Assembly (NCBI RefSeq): GCF_000949475.1
Contig: NZ_JRHC01000001.1
Coordinates: 1,798,001-1,862,000, forward strand
DNA length: 64,000 nt
DNA from: Draconibacterium sediminis
Lineage (GTDB): Bacteria; Bacteroidota; Bacteroidia; Bacteroidales; Prolixibacteraceae
Direction of reading: 5' to 3'
This document shows, piece after piece, positions 17,974 to 27,013 of this stretch (position 1 is its first letter; every line of letters begins with the position of its first letter). A model generated the notes under the pieces. It was not told the origin of the DNA. It did not search any database and worked only from the letters and a program-made list of their open reading frames with translations. The translations under genes were made by a program, and so were the position numbers.

Positions 17974-19788
17974 ATGAAACAAAGTTTTATTGTTCTGATT
18001 TTTGCGCTGAGCGCATTAACGAGTGTTGCCCAATGGAAGCCGGCAGGCGACAAAATTAAAACCCCATGGGCCGAAAAAATCGATGTAAATAATGTGTTGC
18101 CTGAATATCCGCGCCCCATTATGGAACGTGCCGACTGGCAAAACCTGAATGGTTTGTGGAATTATGCCATTACCGATGCAGGTCAGGCACAGCCGGCTGA
18201 ATTCGATGGTGAAATTCTGGTTCCTTTTGCAGTTGAATCAAGTTTGTCGGGTGTCCAGAAAACCGTTGGCGAAACAAAAGAATTGTGGTACCAGCGTACA
18301 TTTACAGTTCCTTCGGCCTGGAAAGGGAAGAAAGTACTGCTGCATTTTGGTGCTGTGGACTGGAAGGCAGAGGTGTGGATTAACGACATAAAAATTGGTT
18401 CGCACAAAGGTGGTTACGATGCCTTTTCGTTTGATGTAACTCCATTCATAACCAAGTCTGGCGAGCAGAACCTGGTGGTAAAAGTTTGGGATCCTTCGGA
18501 TAAAGGATTTCAGCCGCGCGGAAAACAGATTGGCAATCCTCACGGAATTTGGTACACTCCGGTTACCGGAATCTGGCAAACCGTTTGGCTCGAGCCTGTA
18601 AACGAAAAACACATTACCGATGTTGTTGCCATTCCAAATATCGACAACGCAAGTTTAAAAGTTGATGCCTCAGTTTGTGGTACAACTTTTGGCGATGTTT
18701 ACGAAGTAATTCTGAAAGACGGAAATAGTGTTGTATCAAGTGGAAAAGCAGTTGCCGGACAATCGGTTGAGCTGGCCGTTCCTAATGCAAAATTATGGAG
18801 CCCCGAATCACCGTTTCTTTACGATCTGGAAGTAAAACTTATTAGCAATGGAAAAACTGTTGATGCGGTTGACAGCTACACAGCCATGCGCAAAGTTTCA
18901 AGTAAACGCGATGAAAACGGAATTGTACGCCTGCAACTGAATAACAAAGATTATTTCCAGTTTGGCCCATTGGATCAGGGCTGGTGGCCCGATGGTTTGT
19001 ACACTGCTCCAACTGATGAGGCATTGAAATACGATATTCAAAAAACCAAGGATTTTGGTTTTAACATGATCCGTAAACACGTAAAAGTAGAACCGGCACG
19101 CTGGTATACGCATTGCGATGAAATGGGGATTTTAGTATGGCAGGATATGCCAAACGGCGACCGCTCGCCGCAGTGGCAAAACCGAAAGTATTTTGATGGT
19201 ACCGAGTTAAAACGTTCTCCTGAATCGGAAGCCAATTACCGCACAGAATGGCAGGAAATAATGGACGAACACATGTCTAATCCATCTATTGTTTGCTGGG
19301 TGCCGTTTAACGAAGCCTGGGGACAATTTAAAACCGAAGAGATTGTTGAGTGGACCAAAAACCATGATCAAAGTCGTTTGGTAAATCCGGCAAGTGGCGG
19401 AAACCATTACCGTGTTGGCGATATGTTAGACCTGCACAATTATCCGGGACCCGATATGTATTTGTATGATGGAAGCCGTGCTACCGTTTTAGGCGAGTAT
19501 GGTGGAATTGGTCTGGCTCTTGAAGATCATTTATGGGCCACTGACCGCAACTGGGGTTACGTTCAGTTTAAAAACTCAAAAGAAGTAACCGATAAATACA
19601 TTGAGTATGCTGAAGAGTTGTACAAAATGGCAAAGACTGGTTTTTCTGCTGCAGTATACACACAAACCACTGATGTAGAAGGCGAAGTAAACGGGTTAAT
19701 GACTTACGACCGAAAAGTGATTAAACTGGATGAGAATCGGGTTCGTGAAATTAACCAGAAAGTATGTAAGGTTTTAGACGAAAAATAG
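17974..19788 (+). CDS. GH2 family glycosidase, secreted
   Basis: A 604-residue GH2 retaining enzyme with a signal peptide (residues 1-19, cut near VAQ). Domain order is the sugar-binding jelly roll (about 45-210, with GLWNYAI and ELWYQRTF), the immunoglobulin-like domain (about 212-310) and the TIM barrel (about 315-600). Acid/base Glu447 lies in PFNEAWG and nucleophile Glu508 in VLGEYGG. GH2 includes beta-galactosidases, beta-glucuronidases, beta-mannosidases and some arabinosidases; at about 600 residues and without the extra C-terminal domains this resembles short exo-enzymes, and the substrate cannot be fixed. It closes the plus-strand cluster, being followed by an intrinsic terminator. 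Confidence 0.88.
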   Translation: MKQSFIVLIFALSALTSVAQWKPAGDKIKTPWAEKIDVNNVLPEYPRPIMERADWQNLNGLWNYAITDAGQAQPAEFDGEILVPFAVESSLSGVQKTVGETKELWYQRTFTVPSAWKGKKVLLHFGAVDWKAEVWINDIKIGSHKGGYDAFSFDVTPFITKSGEQNLVVKVWDPSDKGFQPRGKQIGNPHGIWYTPVTGIWQTVWLEPVNEKHITDVVAIPNIDNASLKVDASVCGTTFGDVYEVILKDGNSVVSSGKAVAGQSVELAVPNAKLWSPESPFLYDLEVKLISNGKTVDAVDSYTAMRKVSSKRDENGIVRLQLNNKDYFQFGPLDQGWWPDGLYTAPTDEALKYDIQKTKDFGFNMIRKHVKVEPARWYTHCDEMGILVWQDMPNGDRSPQWQNRKYFDGTELKRSPESEANYRTEWQEIMDEHMSNPSIVCWVPFNEAWGQFKTEEIVEWTKNHDQSRLVNPASGGNHYRVGDMLDLHNYPGPDMYLYDGSRATVLGEYGGIGLALEDHLWATDRNWGYVQFKNSKEVTDKYIEYAEELYKMAKTGFSAAVYTQTTDVEGEVNGLMTYDRKVIKLDENRVREINQKVCKVLDEK

Positions 19789-19831
19789 ATTTGGGACAAA
19801 TTCAGTTTGCGAATAGTCTTTTATTTGTTAT

Positions 19832-19867
19832 GGAGTTTAACGTTTAACGTTAAACTCCTTTTTTTTT
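19832..19867 (+). terminator. Intrinsic terminator after GH2 gene
   Basis: An 11-bp perfect stem (19832-19842 with 19848-19858), 5-base loop and a run of nine T on the plus strand (19859-19867), 44 bases after the GH2 stop. It ends the plus-strand cluster just before the convergent minus-strand GH43 gene. There is no matching T-run in the minus direction. Confidence 0.9.
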
Positions 19868-19897
19868 GATAGACTAGCAATCTGATAATAGAAATGT

Positions 19898-20917
19898 TTA
19901 TTCAAAAACCGGTACTGAATTTTGTGTAGAAGGAGATTGTCCTGTTACCTCCGGCCATCCGTTAACCCAATGTACCTGGTCCATCAACACTACACGACCT
20001 TTATCCGGGGTACTTCTTATGTACGAGTGGTAAAGTATCCAGTCGTTTCCGGCATCGTCTGAGATGATTTCCGAATTGTGGCCCGTTCCAACAAACTTGC
20101 TGTTGCCCTGAATAAGAACTTCGTATTCATTATCCAACATTGTTTTTCCTGCTTTATTTACATAGGGGCCAAATAAATTCTCCGAACGCCCCACAACGGT
20201 TCTGTAGCTGCTGTTGGCACCTTCGCAGCATGAACCAACAGAGGCAAACATGTAGTAATAATTTCCTTTTTTATGAATGTAGCATGCTTCAAAGGCAGTG
20301 CCTGCAACCTTTCTGGTTGTTGCAGGTTTCATACTCAGTCCGTCATCGTTAAGTTCTAAGGCATAAATTCCAAAAAAACTTCCCCAGAATAAATATTTTT
20401 TACCGGCATCTTCAATGTAAAAAGGATCGATAGAATTATGTACTCCGATCTCATTGCTTCGGAATAACTTCCCGTTATCAGTAAACGGCCCTTCCGGTTT
20501 TGTTGCCGTTGCAACACCTATACCACAGGTATTTCCGCCTCCCCAAACCGACATTGAATAATACAAAACATACTTTCCGTTGATATAATTAATGTCAGGT
20601 GCCCAAATTCCACCATTAGGTTCCCAGGTTGGGCGGGTTTCATTGGTGAAGGCAGTTCCTAAAACTTTCCAGTTGAGCAAATCTTCAGAACGAAGAATAG
20701 GTGTATTGCGAATGTCTTCGGTAGCGTACAAATAAAAATAACCATCTGCGGCCTTTATAATTGTGGGATCGGGTAAACTTGAGGGAATAACCGGATTATT
20801 GTAGGTTGTGTTTTTATTCTCATCTGTGGGTTCATCATCAATATTCAAATCGTTTCCGTTTGAACACGCTGTGAGAAAAAGGAATATCAGGGGGATTGCA
20901 AAAAGATAGTATCTCAT
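19898..20917 (-). CDS. GH43 family arabinanase/arabinosidase-like lipoprotein
   Basis: A 339-residue lipoprotein (LTAC, Cys18). The GH43 triad is D50 (LPDPTII), D164 (SIDPFYI) and E210 (FEACYIH), followed by the cysteine-containing SVGSCCEGANSSYR loop; this layout is common in endo- or exo-1,5-alpha-L-arabinanases. The C-terminal GTGHNSEI and WILYHSY blocks support a complete propeller. It is the last gene of the minus-strand PUL, about 100 bases downstream of the GH76 gene, and is convergent with the GH2 gene of the neighbouring cluster. Its presence next to an alpha-mannanase suggests the imported glycan carries arabinose, or that the locus serves two linked glycans. Confidence 0.86.
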   Translation of the reverse strand: MRYYLFAIPLIFLFLTACSNGNDLNIDDEPTDENKNTTYNNPVIPSSLPDPTIIKAADGYFYLYATEDIRNTPILRSEDLLNWKVLGTAFTNETRPTWEPNGGIWAPDINYINGKYVLYYSMSVWGGGNTCGIGVATATKPEGPFTDNGKLFRSNEIGVHNSIDPFYIEDAGKKYLFWGSFFGIYALELNDDGLSMKPATTRKVAGTAFEACYIHKKGNYYYMFASVGSCCEGANSSYRTVVGRSENLFGPYVNKAGKTMLDNEYEVLIQGNSKFVGTGHNSEIISDDAGNDWILYHSYIRSTPDKGRVVLMDQVHWVNGWPEVTGQSPSTQNSVPVFE

Positions 20918-21021
20918 AATTTTAAAATTTAGTTGATTCGCAGAAACCTTTTATTTCAGCTTAATTAAAAGCAGAAGAAAGAGCACCTGGAATGTTTATA
21001 AAGTCTATATGTATAAGCGGT

Positions 21022-23757
21022 TTATTTTATGAATTTTCTTACGATTCTGCTATTTGTTTTAGTAACAAAAGAGATAAGGTACAGGCCATTTGGTAAGTTG
21101 GCTACATCAATTGTCAATTGATCATCATATTTTGTGTTGTTGCTGTAAATCGTCTGACCTTTTACATCAATAATTGTAGTTCTAATGACCTGTTGATTGT
21201 TTGGTTTGATTTTAATGAAAGAAGTTGCTGGATTCGGAAACACCAGAATATCATCTTCAGCCTGTTCGATTAATTCAGGAATGGATGTTACCGTGTTTTT
21301 AGCATGTAAAAACAGTTGAGAGCTTGGAACTACTTCTCTTTGCTGCTGAGAACTTTCCCATTCGAGAACAACATTTGCTCCTCCAATATCATCAAAAAAC
21401 TCTACCTTAATATCGTAGCGTTCACCGGCGTTAAGAGTTATCTTGCCAGAGTAGGTAACATCGTAGTCATTTAGCCACTTGTCAATAATTAACTCATTGT
21501 TTATCCAAACCCTGCGACCATTATCTGATGTGATGTAAAAAGTATATTCGCCCGAATACAGCGGTTCTATTTTTCCGGTCCATCGCACTGAAAAATAATC
21601 GGCAGGTACCTCTGCTGCAGGATATAGCTCTTCCCAATTAAAGTTCACATTCGGATCAATTCGTTCGAGCAGCTGTGTTTCAAAGTTCATTCCGTCAAAG
21701 TATTGACCAATCAATCCGTTTGTGTCAGAAGTAGGTGATTCAGCTTCAATAAATTTGAAATTATTAATGTTGCAAATGTATCCCGTTCCTTTATATACCA
21801 GGTAAATGTTTTGCAGGCCTTTCACATTCTCAACAGGACAAGTAATTGTTGTATAAGTTGACCAATTACCGGTATTGTCAGTTGTGGCAGTCCCTATCAA
21901 CTCTCCGTTTGGCGCGCCTAACCTTATTTCAATATGATTTCCTGAAACAAGGCTTGAAATTCTGAACTCAGCAGCTACTGCTCCGGTGGTTCCGAAATCA
22001 ACATTGTAATAAGCTGTATGATACTCGTTCTGAATTCCTCCTAAGTTAGACGTCTCATCATCAGGTGTAGGTTGAACAACCATAACACCTTTGAGGTAAT
22101 CAAAATCCTCCGACTCAATTTTTGAATAAGCATCTTTAACCGTTGTCGTTTTATAAGGACAATTTATCATTAATGATACAGCTGTAGAAGCATTAAAACC
22201 CCGATATTCCACCGTTTCTTCGGCTCTTTTACTCCATATTGTAGAGATAATATTTTCAGAGTTCCTGTTGTTATAAGCCACCTTCGCATTTAATTGTAGC
22301 CACGGAATGAAATTTGGACGATTACAGTCAACCACATATTTACGGGCATAACGCATTAAAATTCCTTTAAAACCGTCTAAGTCAGGGCCTTCTTCGTACC
22401 ACATTACGCTTGAACGAAACATGTTTTCTTCTGTATATCGGGCTATCCGATCGGCAATTTTTAGGTAAGTTGGGTCTTTTGTGTAATTGTAAAGCATGAC
22501 CGACGCTCCAAGGTAAGTTCCCTGATTGTAAGTAGAGCTCCAGTAATTTGTAGCACCGTCGCCATTGGAATTATAGCTGTCGTACACTTCCCCTGTTTCG
22601 GTTACAAGCAGGTTGTTTTTCGACCAATCATATAATTTAATCGCCTTTGTATAATAATCATTGTTGTTTGTTGCTTGCGCTAAATAGCAGCATGCAACCA
22701 TTGACGGACCATTTATACACGAATTGGTTCCGGGTACGCCCATTTTCCATGTCAGCCAGCTACCGTTGGCATGAATGGCACGTTCATACATTTTATCGAA
22801 CTGGTCTTTTGCTTTGTTTATGTAGGTTTGGTTATTTAAAATTATTCCTGCCCGCACACAGGCTAAAACCATCCAGGTAATGTCGTCGTTAAAGTCATTC
22901 CACATCCAGTCGTGGCCATATTTAGTAAGAACCTGATTATACATCTCGCTAAACATGGTTGCATATTTTAGGTTTCCGGTCACTTCATAGGCATCAATAA
23001 CTATTTCCATCATTTCAGCTACTCCCCAATAACCTTCATCGGGAATTATTTCATCGCCTGTTCGTGCGTCGTAATATTTTTCTTTCCACGCAGCAAAAAT
23101 CTTATCTGCAATTTCAGGTGTTGGCGCTGCCTCTCTGGCGTCTTGTTCCTCAAAAATCCAGCTTTCTCTATCTCCTCCGGCTGATTCGCTTAACTCAACA
23201 TTTGAGCCATCGATGGTTTCTGTTCCCGCAACAGACAGCGCAAAATCTGAATCCGATTCGCATTTTATCGAAAAAGTGCCATCTGTATTTTCAGCAATCT
23301 GCCACAAAACGGTAGCATCATTTGTATTTTTATATTGATCGATGTTTAGCTGGTTCGCCGGGGTAGTTCCGGCTATGTGAAGTAATTTACCACTTGCTAC
23401 GTTGGTAAGGGTGAATTGATTGTCGCTGACAGAAGTTAACCGCCATCTCTGCGCATCAGAATCCGTATCCGTCCAAATACACACATTGGCGTTATCAGAC
23501 AGCTCTGAATTAAGTACATCAAGTACTTTGCCCGATGCCTTTGAGGTGATTTTATAAATACTTCCGGAGCTAATTGCGCTGGATGAGCTATTCTCACTAT
23601 CAATATCCGGGTTGGCAGTTTGGAGAGGATAATTTTGAGTGTTATCTACTGCACCGGTAATTGAAGGTGTGCCGGTAGTGATACCTTTTACTTCGTTAGA
23701 AAATATGGACAGCCAAAAAAGAATTGCTATTGAAAATAGTAATTGCTGAGGTTTCAT
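21022..23757 (-). CDS. GH76 endo-alpha-1,6-mannanase with ricin-type, CBM6, PA14 and T9SS sorting domains
   Basis: A 911-residue secreted multidomain enzyme. Order: signal peptide (about 1-25); ricin-type beta-trefoil lectin (about 65-203); GH76 (alpha/alpha)6 catalytic domain (about 213-535) with the family's adjacent catalytic Asp pair D291-D292 in FNDDITW; a CBM6-like sandwich (about 543-671, starting YSKIESEDFDY); a PA14 domain (about 680-815, with SDNGRRVWINN); and a C-terminal Por/T9SS sorting domain (about 836-911, VFPNPATSFIKI). GH76 cleaves alpha-1,6-linked mannan backbones internally. T9SS sorting implies display on the cell surface or release, so this enzyme should make the first cut. 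It lies downstream of the SusE-like gene, behind a terminator-like hairpin. Confidence 0.9.
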   Translation of the reverse strand: MKPQQLLFSIAILFWLSIFSNEVKGITTGTPSITGAVDNTQNYPLQTANPDIDSENSSSSAISSGSIYKITSKASGKVLDVLNSELSDNANVCIWTDTDSDAQRWRLTSVSDNQFTLTNVASGKLLHIAGTTPANQLNIDQYKNTNDATVLWQIAENTDGTFSIKCESDSDFALSVAGTETIDGSNVELSESAGGDRESWIFEEQDAREAAPTPEIADKIFAAWKEKYYDARTGDEIIPDEGYWGVAEMMEIVIDAYEVTGNLKYATMFSEMYNQVLTKYGHDWMWNDFNDDITWMVLACVRAGIILNNQTYINKAKDQFDKMYERAIHANGSWLTWKMGVPGTNSCINGPSMVACCYLAQATNNNDYYTKAIKLYDWSKNNLLVTETGEVYDSYNSNGDGATNYWSSTYNQGTYLGASVMLYNYTKDPTYLKIADRIARYTEENMFRSSVMWYEEGPDLDGFKGILMRYARKYVVDCNRPNFIPWLQLNAKVAYNNRNSENIISTIWSKRAEETVEYRGFNASTAVSLMINCPYKTTTVKDAYSKIESEDFDYLKGVMVVQPTPDDETSNLGGIQNEYHTAYYNVDFGTTGAVAAEFRISSLVSGNHIEIRLGAPNGELIGTATTDNTGNWSTYTTITCPVENVKGLQNIYLVYKGTGYICNINNFKFIEAESPTSDTNGLIGQYFDGMNFETQLLERIDPNVNFNWEELYPAAEVPADYFSVRWTGKIEPLYSGEYTFYITSDNGRRVWINNELIIDKWLNDYDVTYSGKITLNAGERYDIKVEFFDDIGGANVVLEWESSQQQREVVPSSQLFLHAKNTVTSIPELIEQAEDDILVFPNPATSFIKIKPNNQQVIRTTIIDVKGQTIYSNNTKYDDQLTIDVANLPNGLYLISFVTKTNSRIVRKFIK

Positions 23758-23793
23758 GAAATCTTAGGTTATAGGTTTGTTAGGTATAAATAA

Positions 23794-23826
23794 ATCGAAA
23801 GAAGTACTAAAAGTACTTCCTTCGAT
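23794..23826 (-). terminator. Terminator-like hairpin between susE-like and GH76 genes
   Basis: A 14-bp stem (23794-23807 with 23813-23826, one G-U wobble in the minus-strand RNA) and a 5-base loop, followed in the minus direction by a T/A-rich tail (TTATTTAT). It lies between the SusE-like stop and the GH76 start, so it may partly terminate transcription and lower GH76 expression relative to susCDE. Confidence 0.65.
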
Positions 23827-23883
23827 ATTTAACTTATATGAATGTTTCCTGCTTACTTGAAGCAAGAGAATAATAGATTTTAC

Positions 23884-25032
23884 CTATTGCTTTTCGAGTG
23901 TAATTGTTTCGTTCAGTGCATCGATTGTTACAATAGCGGGGCCAGCTTGTTCTTCGGTAACCCACCATTTTAAATCATCACCATAACCGGCAGGCGTTGC
24001 CTGAATACGATTATCTTCCCATATATTTGCGTTGGCAACTATAGGGCGAAGGAACGGACATCCCCAACCTGCACTTTGATCATTGTACGGCAGTTTGAAA
24101 TCATTGTTGGCCTGCATATTACACTCAAGAGTGAAAATGCTTGGATTTCTTGGATCCCAGCTAAACTCGGTTGAAGATGGCATATTCCATGCAACACCAA
24201 TTCCGGTACCTACGGCCCAAACATGGCTAAATCCTTTATATCCAAAAATGATCTCTTTGTCGTTTTTGTTTAAAATAATCGAGTACAAACCAGACTTGGT
24301 CACGGTAAATTCCATATCAGAACTACTGTTCGTTGAATTCTGCACTAACTCGGTAGAACTTGCTCCCATACTCCATGAGCCTTTATCCTCAACCAGGGAA
24401 TTAACGAACTTAAAGGTTCCAATTTGTAAATTCCCTTCCCATTGATATTTATTACCAATATCTCTGCCTTCGATAATTTCAGTTAGCTTAATGCCATCAC
24501 TGATTTCCGATCCTTTTGGGTTAGCAGAACCAACCAGGTACAGATTTACCGGTTCGATCTCGAAAGTGGTTACCAATACCTTTGTGGTTGAGATTTCAGG
24601 TTTTACAAAATAATCTCCTTCTGATGAGGCAATTATTTCGGCTTCAATCTCGGTGCTGCTTCCGTAGTTTACTCCAAGTCCGTACAGCATTGTATTTAAA
24701 TCGAAATGCGAGATACTGTATTCCGAAACGCCTGCATCTAATTCAATTTTATCGATGGCGTTGGTAAGTCCGGGTAGTCCCAGTTTAAAATAGTAGGTTA
24801 TCGTACCATTGTTTGCGCGTTCCTGTGCCGGATCCCAGCTGAATGTAATGGCGGGTTCATTCATTAAATCCTGTGATAAGGTAATCTCCTCAACGCTGGG
24901 AGTCAGGTGCATGCCGTCTTCAACGGTGTCTATCTCAATTTTTACATCGTACTCTTCATCGCAACTGCTAAAAAGTAGCATGCCCATTGCGAAGATTACG
25001 AATAGTATATTTATTTTTTTCATCTGTTTCAA
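23884..25032 (-). CDS. SusE/SusF-like outer-membrane starch-binding-type lipoprotein
   Basis: A 382-residue surface lipoprotein (LFSSC, Cys24 counted from the first Met). The N-terminal part, with TLSQDLMNEPAITFSWDPA, is a SusE-type immunoglobulin-like domain; the middle and C-terminal parts (NLYLVGSANP, GTFKFVNS and the final WWVTEEQAGPAIVTID) are SusE/SusF carbohydrate-binding-type sandwiches. Such proteins bind glycans on the outer face and help SusCD capture them. It directly follows SusD (23-base gap) in the minus-strand PUL. An alternative Met at residue 4 (MKKINILF) would give a shorter signal peptide and is equally plausible. Confidence 0.85.
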   Translation of the reverse strand: MKQMKKINILFVIFAMGMLLFSSCDEEYDVKIEIDTVEDGMHLTPSVEEITLSQDLMNEPAITFSWDPAQERANNGTITYYFKLGLPGLTNAIDKIELDAGVSEYSISHFDLNTMLYGLGVNYGSSTEIEAEIIASSEGDYFVKPEISTTKVLVTTFEIEPVNLYLVGSANPKGSEISDGIKLTEIIEGRDIGNKYQWEGNLQIGTFKFVNSLVEDKGSWSMGASSTELVQNSTNSSSDMEFTVTKSGLYSIILNKNDKEIIFGYKGFSHVWAVGTGIGVAWNMPSSTEFSWDPRNPSIFTLECNMQANNDFKLPYNDQSAGWGCPFLRPIVANANIWEDNRIQATPAGYGDDLKWWVTEEQAGPAIVTIDALNETITLEKQ

Positions 25033-25055
25033 ATTTGTTAAAGTAGTTTTCCCAA

Positions 25056-26984
25056 TTATTCAGATTCTGTCCAGTAAGGTGATTGTACCAGGTTTGGATT
25101 TTTGTCAATCTCATCCTGGTAAATCGGGAACCAGTAATATTTTTTCTGATATACCCTTTTCTGGTATTGCGTACGCACGAAGAACGCTTTTGGATTTGAC
25201 GGGTCATCCGATTTATCGGTACCTGAGAAATTCATACCATAGAAATCTCCATCCAGCACATCTTCCGCTTCTTTCCAGCGTCTCAGATCGTCGTAACGAA
25301 CACCTTCACCGCATAGTTCAACACGGCGTTCGCGGCGGATAAGTTCACGCATTTCGTCCTGGTCAGTCAGATTTACTGCGATATAACCATCTTGTTGAGA
25401 AGTTGCATATTGAGGAATACCGGCTCTCTCGCGAATCAGGTTCAGGTAAGTAAGAATTTCCTGGTTTCCCGGGCTTACCTCGTTAAGTATTTCGCAATAG
25501 CTAAGGTAGGCTTCAGCAAGGCGGTAAACGATGCCCGGACGATATTGCCATGAACCATTTTTAGAATCGGAGTTGGGATGTTTTCTTTTTAATCCTAAAT
25601 ACCCGTTCTGAGGTGCATCGTGGGTGTAATTGTTGTCTTTTCCGTATTGGTAAAAATCAACATTCCGACGGTCCCAGATGTAATAACGTTCGTTCCAAAG
25701 AATGGCATTGTAGAAACGTGGTTCGCGGTTTACATACATGTTGAAAGTTCCTGCTTTTGCCGCCACTTTTTCTTGGCCGTCGTACCAGTTCCAGTTATCG
25801 GTATTTCTTACATCATCGTTTGTTGAAAATCCACTTTCAGTATAACCCGATTCCGGGTTGATGATAGGCTTGGTTTTATCTCCGTTCTCATAGCCCAAAA
25901 TTGGCGAAAGGCCATTATCCATAAAGAAAGCGTCAACTACAGATTGAGTCATACCCAAACCTCCGTTACCTCCTGCTCCGTATGGAGAAATGTGTCTGTC
26001 GAATTCCGTTTGGTTTTGCGGACGAGCAAATAGTATTTCTTTATTACCATCGGCATAAGTACGGGCATGCACCCAGGCTGTTGATGCAAATGCATCGATA
26101 CTGCCATCGTCGTTGTACATTTTGTACAACTCATGGCCTGCCGCTTCAGCTTCCTGAATCAGCAATCGGTGTGCCTCCAGCGCTTTTGTCCATTTGTTTT
26201 GATCGTATGAGCTGTTGAAAAGCGGAGTTCCTTCAGTATCTGTAAAGTTGGCATAATCAGGGTTGCCGTTTACCAACGGAGACGCTGCAAAAAGTAGCAT
26301 GCGGGCACGTGCCGCCAAACACATTACTGAAGTAACGCGGCCATATTTTATTGCCTGTGTATAGCTTGCTGGTAAAATTTTGGATGCTTCCAACATTTCA
26401 TTGTCGCACCATTCAATTATTTCATCGTATGGAACGGGGCCGGTAAGTAGCTCTTCTGTCGAACCATTGGTAGGTGCAATATAATCGGGCTGAAAAGGGC
26501 AAACACCATAACAGTTTACAAACAAACTATAGTAGTAAGCCTGTAAAAAACGACATTCGGCCTGAATGTATTCAACTTCCTGCGCGGTGATTGTAGTTCC
26601 TTCAATTGGCACAACATTGGCACGCAAAATATTTGCTGTACGAATGCGTTTCGGTAGATCTCCCCAGTAACCACCAGCCCATGGGGTTGCGGTGTTCCAG
26701 TTACCGGTAATTTTTGGAATGGCATCCCATCCCCATTGTTGCCAACGTTCAGAAGGTGTCCAGTCGTCGCCCATTACGCCCCATCCGGTTCGGTTTAAAG
26801 AACCCCAGGTTGGGTCGGGTATACCGGAATACACATAAGCCAGCATACTTTCCATTCTGTCTTTGTCGGTGAAAACCATATCCATGGTTAATTCTGTATC
26901 TGATTCTTTATCCAGGTAATCCGTGCAGGAAAACATGGTGCCCAGCAGCAGTATCAGGAATATATATTTTAGTTGTATTTTCAT
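25056..26984 (-). CDS. susD: SusD/RagB family glycan-binding lipoprotein
   Basis: A SusD-type TPR lipoprotein of about 642 residues that caps the SusC transporter and presents oligosaccharide. I choose the ATG at 26984 (MKIQLKYIF), because it gives a compact signal peptide with lipobox MFSC; an upstream in-frame ATG at 27011 would add nine residues and almost abut the susC stop. Family hallmarks are the N-terminal DYLDKESDTELT segment, the QAYYYSLFVNCYG helix, and the C-terminal block IRRERRVELCGEGVRYDDLRRW. It is a large SusD, with insertions in the middle third. The preceding susC gene ends 29 bases upstream, so the pair is co-transcribed. Confidence 0.92.
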   Translation of the reverse strand: MKIQLKYIFLILLLGTMFSCTDYLDKESDTELTMDMVFTDKDRMESMLAYVYSGIPDPTWGSLNRTGWGVMGDDWTPSERWQQWGWDAIPKITGNWNTATPWAGGYWGDLPKRIRTANILRANVVPIEGTTITAQEVEYIQAECRFLQAYYYSLFVNCYGVCPFQPDYIAPTNGSTEELLTGPVPYDEIIEWCDNEMLEASKILPASYTQAIKYGRVTSVMCLAARARMLLFAASPLVNGNPDYANFTDTEGTPLFNSSYDQNKWTKALEAHRLLIQEAEAAGHELYKMYNDDGSIDAFASTAWVHARTYADGNKEILFARPQNQTEFDRHISPYGAGGNGGLGMTQSVVDAFFMDNGLSPILGYENGDKTKPIINPESGYTESGFSTNDDVRNTDNWNWYDGQEKVAAKAGTFNMYVNREPRFYNAILWNERYYIWDRRNVDFYQYGKDNNYTHDAPQNGYLGLKRKHPNSDSKNGSWQYRPGIVYRLAEAYLSYCEILNEVSPGNQEILTYLNLIRERAGIPQYATSQQDGYIAVNLTDQDEMRELIRRERRVELCGEGVRYDDLRRWKEAEDVLDGDFYGMNFSGTDKSDDPSNPKAFFVRTQYQKRVYQKKYYWFPIYQDEIDKNPNLVQSPYWTESE

Positions 26985-27013
26985 CTTTCTATATTTTATA
27001 GGTGATTTCATTA

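Noticed and set aside
19832-19858. Hairpin as a bidirectional terminator also serving the minus-strand GH43 gene
   Set aside because: The minus-strand side lacks a T-run after the stem.
26985-27011. ATG at 27011 as the SusD start
   Set aside because: It adds nine polar residues before a compact lipoprotein signal; ATG 26984 is preferred.
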